A DNA stretch of 11,099 nucleotides from JADFUS01 sp036653215 (GTDB lineage: Bacteria > Bacteroidota > Bacteroidia > Bacteroidales > Rikenellaceae): the NCBI GenBank assembly GCA_036653215.1, contig JAVVUK010000053.1, positions 1-11,099 on the forward strand, read 5' to 3'. The translations under genes and the position numbers were made by a program. The notes beneath the pieces are model-generated. The model did no database searches, was not told the origin of the DNA, and worked only from the letters and a program-made list of their open reading frames with translations. Of this stretch, positions 6,974 to 11,099 are shown piece after piece (positions within the stretch are counted from its first letter, which is position 1; each line of letters starts with the position of its first letter).

Positions 6974-9781
6974 ATGAAAAAGATTTTATTGTTGCTTATC
7001 GTGATGCTTCCTATATTGAGTTTTGCGCAGAGCAACGTTGTTGATTTTAATCAAGTAGTTCCTAACGATACTTTGGTGCGTAGTGGAGTGCTTGATAGTG
7101 GTATAAAATACTACATTCGTAATAACGGAAAAGACCCTCACCGTGCCAATTTTCATATCGTTTATGATGTAGGTGCTGTGCAAGAAGAAGATAATCAAAA
7201 TGGGTTAGCCCACTTCCTTGAACATATGGCTTTTAACGGATCGAAAAACTTTCCTGGTAATGCCTTAGTCGATTATCTCCAATCTATTGGTGTTCGTTTT
7301 GGTGAAAATCTAAACGCTGGAACAGGACAAGAAAAAACAACATATATGGTTACGAACGTCCCTATAACTCGTGAAGGGATTATAGACTCTGTGTTGCTTG
7401 TGTTGCACGATTGGGCTGGTTTCATAAGTCTCAATTCTAAAGATATAGACGAGGAACGTGGCGTTATACGTGAAGAGTGGAGACAACGAAATTCTGCCGA
7501 TGTCCGTATATTTGAAAAGCAACTTCCTGTGATTTACAATAACTCTATCTATTCACAACGTAATATTATAGGTAATGAAGAACTTTTAAAGACCTTTACG
7601 TATGACGACATTAAATCATTTTACCATAAATGGTATCGTCCTGACTTGCAGGCGTTTGTTGTGGTTGGCGATTTTGATGTAGATGTAATGGAGGCAAAAT
7701 TGAAAGCTACGATGGCTGATATTAAGCCTTTTGATGTAAAAACGCCAAAAGCACAAGTGGTAGTTGCCGATAATGAAACACCTCTTGTTAGTATTGTTAC
7801 GGATCCAGAAACTCAAAGCACACAAATTCAAATTATCTTTCGTCATTCTCCTTTACCAAAGGAATATGCTAATCGTGTCGTCGCTCAAAAAATAGACATT
7901 ATATCTTCTCTTGTAAGCGCAATGATAAGAGAGCGTTTAGATGACATTTCTAAAAAAGAGAATGCCCCTTTTATAAGTGCAGGAGCGGCTTATTATCAAT
8001 TTGTTAAGCCTTTTGATGCCTTTTATGCCTATGCCACAAGTAAAGACGGAGAGTCTATAAATACTTTAGAAGCAGTCTATACAGAACTTCTAAGGATGCA
8101 AAGAGGTGGGTTTACAACTTCTGAATTTGAACGTGCTAAATCAAATATATTAAGTTATAAAGAGTCTAAATATAATAATCGTAACGATCGTCGCAACGGT
8201 GAGTTTGTAAATTCCTATATAGCTAATTTTACAGATAATGTGCCTTATTTTACTCCAGAATACGACCTAACGCTTACTAAATCTATTTTGGAAAGCATGA
8301 CCTTAGAAGAGGTGAATGCTGCTGCAAAAGCTTTTGTTAGATCTCAAAATTCGGCTGTTCTTATCTCTGGACCATCGTCTTCGAAGGTTCCTACACAAGA
8401 GGAGGTTTTGGCTACTCTCGATAAGGTAAATAGCTCAGAGATAAAAGTATTTTCCGAAAATATAGCTATGCGTCCTCTTGTCGATGTGTCTAAGATTAAA
8501 GCAGGAAAGGTGAAAAAGGAGAGTGTGGGACAATATGGATCTACTGTTTGGACTTTGAGTAATGGCGTTAAGGTGATTATTAAGCCTACTGATTTTAAGG
8601 CAGATCAAATTATGATGAAAGGCTCTCAACTTGGAGGCCTCTCTGTTGTAGAAGACCTTAACGATCTTAAATCTATCGAGTTCTATAAATATTTTGCTGA
8701 TAATGCAGGTCTTGGCGATTTTAGTCAAAGTGAATTAGATAAGATGTTGGCTGGTAAGATCGCTTATGCCGGTGCTAACTTTGGCGATTTCTCGGTTACT
8801 ATAAATGGATCTTCTACGGCTAAAGATGTTGAAACGATGTTACAACTCGCATATCTCCGTATGGTGGCACAACGCTTTGAACAATCGGATTTAAATGTGG
8901 TAATGTCACAATGGAAGGCTCTTATTCCAAATATAGTAAATACGCCCGATTATATCTTCCAAAAGGCGTTGATAAAATGTAGCACAGGAAATAATAAACG
9001 TGCTCTTGCCTCTCTTCCGAACATGGCGATGTTAGACTCTGTCTCTTTAGAGCGTATGCGTAATGTTTATAACAAACAATTTTCAAATGCACGAGGCATG
9101 ACTTTTGTCTTTACTGGGAATATAGATAAGGCTACCTTTAAACCATTGGTAGAGAAATATTTAGGGTCTCTCGCTTCAAAAAAGAAAGCCCCTGCTTATG
9201 GTGCAAATTATGTGGAAACTATTAAGGGTGTTAAAACAAGAAATATAAAAACAAATATGGAAACTCCAAAAGTAACCGTATGTGTTTTGTATAGTGGTGA
9301 CATGGAGTGGACACTCTCTGAGCGTATTAACCTTGAAGCTATACGCCACATCCTCGATGTCCGATATGTAAAATCTATCCGTGAGGAGGCTGGTGGTACT
9401 TATGGGGTTAGTGTGCAATTAGAGACAAGCGATCTGCCACGTCCCGGATATGAGTTAATGATGTATTTTAATACAGATCCTTCAAAGGTGGACGAACTTC
9501 TTCCTATTATATATAAGGAGGTTGATGATATTGTAAAAAATGTAGCATCCCCTGAAAATGTAAATATATTTAAGGAATTTGCAGCTAAGAAATTTGCCGA
9601 AAATAATATTAGTAATAGTGTGTGGACAAATTATTTGCAAGGTTTTTATAGATGGGGGTATGATGATTATACCTCATATTTGCAAAATCTTGACTCTGTT
9701 AATGCGGAAACTATTAAAGCAACAGCAAATAAAATTTTTACACAAAAAAACATCGTAACTGTTGTACAGTTGCCAAATTAG
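6974..9781 (+). CDS. Secreted M16 family zinc protease (PqqL/pitrilysin-like, two-unit)
   Basis: Zinc metallopeptidase of family M16, expected in the periplasm, where such enzymes degrade peptides and small unfolded proteins within a closed chamber. 935 residues, close to E. coli PqqL (931), thus two M16 units fused. The N-terminus is a signal peptide, MKKILLLLIVMLPILSFAQ, cleaved probably after residue 18 or 19. The inverted zinc motif HFLEH lies at 80-84 (His80, Glu83 catalytic, His84), and the third ligand is Glu160 or Glu161 in DEERGVIREEW, about 76 residues on. A first M16_C-like domain spans roughly 205-390. The second unit lacks HxxEH, as expected, but has REEAGGTY with Arg803 and Tyr810, spaced like the substrate-binding Arg/Tyr pair of insulin-degrading enzyme. 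I chose the ATG at 6974 over an in-frame TTG at 6965 because it gives a standard signal peptide. The gene is monocistronic, with its own promoter and a strong terminator; a link to the glycan genes is not shown. Confidence 0.94.
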   Translation: MKKILLLLIVMLPILSFAQSNVVDFNQVVPNDTLVRSGVLDSGIKYYIRNNGKDPHRANFHIVYDVGAVQEEDNQNGLAHFLEHMAFNGSKNFPGNALVDYLQSIGVRFGENLNAGTGQEKTTYMVTNVPITREGIIDSVLLVLHDWAGFISLNSKDIDEERGVIREEWRQRNSADVRIFEKQLPVIYNNSIYSQRNIIGNEELLKTFTYDDIKSFYHKWYRPDLQAFVVVGDFDVDVMEAKLKATMADIKPFDVKTPKAQVVVADNETPLVSIVTDPETQSTQIQIIFRHSPLPKEYANRVVAQKIDIISSLVSAMIRERLDDISKKENAPFISAGAAYYQFVKPFDAFYAYATSKDGESINTLEAVYTELLRMQRGGFTTSEFERAKSNILSYKESKYNNRNDRRNGEFVNSYIANFTDNVPYFTPEYDLTLTKSILESMTLEEVNAAAKAFVRSQNSAVLISGPSSSKVPTQEEVLATLDKVNSSEIKVFSENIAMRPLVDVSKIKAGKVKKESVGQYGSTVWTLSNGVKVIIKPTDFKADQIMMKGSQLGGLSVVEDLNDLKSIEFYKYFADNAGLGDFSQSELDKMLAGKIAYAGANFGDFSVTINGSSTAKDVETMLQLAYLRMVAQRFEQSDLNVVMSQWKALIPNIVNTPDYIFQKALIKCSTGNNKRALASLPNMAMLDSVSLERMRNVYNKQFSNARGMTFVFTGNIDKATFKPLVEKYLGSLASKKKAPAYGANYVETIKGVKTRNIKTNMETPKVTVCVLYSGDMEWTLSERINLEAIRHILDVRYVKSIREEAGGTYGVSVQLETSDLPRPGYELMMYFNTDPSKVDELLPIIYKEVDDIVKNVASPENVNIFKEFAAKKFAENNISNSVWTNYLQGFYRWGYDDYTSYLQNLDSVNAETIKATANKIFTQKNIVTVVQLPN

Positions 9782-9798
9782 CACTTGTCTTTTTAAGG

Positions 9799-9834
9799 AA
9801 ACGGCTGTAATTGAAAAAGATTACAGCCGTTTTT
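9799..9834 (+). terminator. Intrinsic terminator after the M16 protease
   Basis: A 13-bp perfect stem (AAACGGCTGTAAT at 9799-9811 against ATTACAGCCGTTT at 9820-9832), an 8-nt loop, and a T run through 9834. It starts 18 nt after the stop codon and isolates the protease from the following lipoprotein gene. The left arm is preceded by few A residues, so it should act mainly on plus-strand transcription. Confidence 0.92.
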
Positions 9835-9847
9835 CTATTCGTATTTA

Positions 9848-9878
9848 TTTGGTTGTCTCGGTTTAAGCCATATCTTTG
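9848..9878 (+). promoter_or_regulatory. Predicted promoter of the lipoprotein gene
   Basis: TTTG at 9848-9851, a 19-nt spacer, and TATCTTTG at 9871-9878: a full match to the Bacteroidetes sigma-ABfr promoter TTTG-N19-TAnnTTTG. The start of transcription is expected near 9884, giving a leader of about 45-48 nt that is A-rich just before the ATG at 9932. It lies 13 nt after the upstream terminator, so the lipoprotein is an independent unit. Confidence 0.7.
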
Positions 9879-9931
9879 CCAAAATATTTTTACATTATAA
9901 ATTTTGAAAATAGAAATAAAAAAAGAAAATT

Positions 9932-11099
9932 ATGAAAAAAATGTCAGGGCTATTAGTCCTCATGTCTATTATGGCATTAACTTTTATTGGTTGTAGTGAT
10001 GATGACACAACTAATACAGAAAAACCCTTAGATCGTGCAGAAAAATTGGCTGGGACTTTTAAAGGAGATGCAGTCTATAAAGGTGCGTCAACTGTTTCTA
10101 CGAAAGTGGATGTTAAAGTTACAGGGGTAAATGAATTGGAAATTACAGTTAAGGGTTACCAATTTAATGCAACAACAATAAGTGACCTTGTGATAAGCAA
10201 AGTTAACGTTTTGGAGCAAGATGAGAAAAATGTGTTGCTTGAAGGTGTGTCAATAGCAACCGTTGGTGGCAAAAGTGCAAATGTCGCTTTGACAGGTAGT
10301 GCTCTTGTCGGTGGCGAAAACATTAAACTTAATGTATCTGTCGATGGATATAACAGCATGGAATATTCTGGAAGNNNNNNNNNNACAGGAACTGAGCTTA
10401 TGAGCCCTGTTGTTAGTGGTATTTGTGTTATCTCAAGCAAATATGATGCTGCAACCGGTATTATTACATATACCGTCCCTGCTGATGCCAGAGTAGAAGA
10501 TTTGGCTGCTTGTGAAGCAACATTCACTATTTCAGATGGTGCTACATGGGTGCTTAAAACAAAAGCAAATGCAGAGGAGCATAAATTAATGCTTAAAGAT
10601 GCAGAAACTTCTATTGAAGTAACAGCAGAAAACGGTGATAAAAAGACATACGTTTTCAAAAGAGAAACTGTAAACACTGAAGATGCTACTATCTCTCTTA
10701 TAAATACATATGTTGGTAAATTGATAGTTACCGTTGGTGGTAGTGCTAATCCCGCTATTGAAAATCAAAAAGTATTTGTCACTCGTACATCCTCAAATAG
10801 AGTTAAACTTGTAGTTAAAGACTTCATGTTTGGTGGTGCAAATATTGGTGATATAATTATAGATAATGTTGCTTTATATAAAGGAACAGATGAGATAGTA
10901 TTGTCAGGTGCTGATAAGGTTAAAATCAAACTTGGAGCAGAGGCTACAGAAGTTCTCGCTGGTGTAAGTGGTGTATATTCAATATCTAAAAATGGAATAA
11001 CTCTTAAAATTGACATTGCTGTTAATGAATCGTTAAGTGTTCATGTCGATTATGCTGGTTCTATATTCACAGATCCTATTTCAACACAACCTTTATATG
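9932..11099 (+). CDS. Surface lipoprotein with two calycin-like domains and an Ig-like domain (3' partial)
   Basis: Predicted lipoprotein of unknown function. The reading frame is open from ATG 9932 to the window edge (389 residues visible) and continues in the same frame across a 10-N gap. The signal peptide ends in a lipobox, TFIGC, with Cys21 as the lipidated residue; it is followed by Ser-Asp-Asp-Asp, the acidic type of signal that sends Bacteroidetes lipoproteins to the outer face of the outer membrane. Residues about 37-147 form a calycin-like beta-barrel domain (PF13944-like) and about 255-377 form a second: compare GYQFNATTISDLVISKV with DFMFGGANIGDIIIDNV. Between them, about 160-245, is a strand-rich segment ending GDKKTYVFKRE, resembling DUF5018/Ig-like modules of Bacteroidetes. 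Domain names are from memory of family patterns, not from a search. The gene has its own promoter and follows a terminator. Ligand and partner are unknown; the end of the protein lies beyond the window. Confidence 0.85.
   Translation, partial: MKKMSGLLVLMSIMALTFIGCSDDDTTNTEKPLDRAEKLAGTFKGDAVYKGASTVSTKVDVKVTGVNELEITVKGYQFNATTISDLVISKVNVLEQDEKNVLLEGVSIATVGGKSANVALTGSALVGGENIKLNVSVDGYNSMEYSGXXXXTGTELMSPVVSGICVISSKYDAATGIITYTVPADARVEDLAACEATFTISDGATWVLKTKANAEEHKLMLKDAETSIEVTAENGDKKTYVFKRETVNTEDATISLINTYVGKLIVTVGGSANPAIENQKVFVTRTSSNRVKLVVKDFMFGGANIGDIIIDNVALYKGTDEIVLSGADKVKIKLGAEATEVLAGVSGVYSISKNGITLKIDIAVNESLSVHVDYAGSIFTDPISTQPLY
10375..10384. other. Assembly gap, 10 N
   Basis: Ten undetermined bases inside the lipoprotein gene (codons 148-151). 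The frame is the same on both sides, so the gap length may be right or off by a multiple of three. It falls at the end of the first calycin-like domain. Confidence 0.97.

Noticed and set aside
10156..10677. Open frame of 173 codons on the minus strand, with two smaller ones to 11016
   Set aside because: The plus strand has a longer frame (from 9932, open to the window edge) with lipobox, promoter and repeated domains. The minus frames give low-complexity Ser/Thr/Leu-rich products without domains and are its shadows.

Overview
The window is AT-rich and reads as a Bacteroidota chromosome fragment, most likely order Bacteroidales. Three observations support this: promoters of the Bacteroidetes type (TAnnTTTG -7 boxes), start codons with little or no Shine-Dalgarno sequence, and a lipoprotein whose mature end starts Cys-Ser-Asp-Asp-Asp, with domains typical of Bacteroides relatives. 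The genus cannot be fixed from the sequence. Runs of 100 N and 10 N show that it is a draft or metagenomic scaffold.

The left part (1-6872) is one end of a surface-polysaccharide biosynthesis locus made of two convergent operons. The plus-strand operon holds a GT4-like glycosyltransferase (cut by the window edge), a hexapeptide-repeat acyltransferase (broken by the 100-N gap) and a membrane acyltransferase of the OafA type, packed with 1-4 nt spacers. The minus-strand operon, read from 6872 down to 2510, holds a membrane-anchored GT2 glycosyltransferase, an asparagine-synthetase-like ATP-dependent amide ligase whose glutaminase half is truncated and inactive by sequence, and a Wzx/TuaB-type flippase that overlaps the ligase by ATGA. 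The picture is of a lipid-linked glycan assembled by the two glycosyltransferases, decorated with acyl groups and probably an amide, and moved across the inner membrane by the flippase. No polymerase, initiating sugar transferase or nucleotide-sugar enzyme lies in the window. The two operons meet end to end with 11 bp between stop codons and no clear terminator.

A 101-bp divergent region (6873-6973) separates the glycan operon from a plus-strand gene for a large, secreted M16 zinc protease (PqqL-like). Back-to-back -7 boxes sit here so close together that the two promoters should share upstream DNA. The protease gene ends in a strong intrinsic terminator.

The right end (9848-11099) is a separate unit: a near-perfect Bacteroidetes promoter followed by a partial gene for a predicted surface lipoprotein with two calycin-like domains around an Ig-like (DUF5018-like) domain. 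This frame is open to the window edge, and the open frames on the opposite strand over it are shadows.
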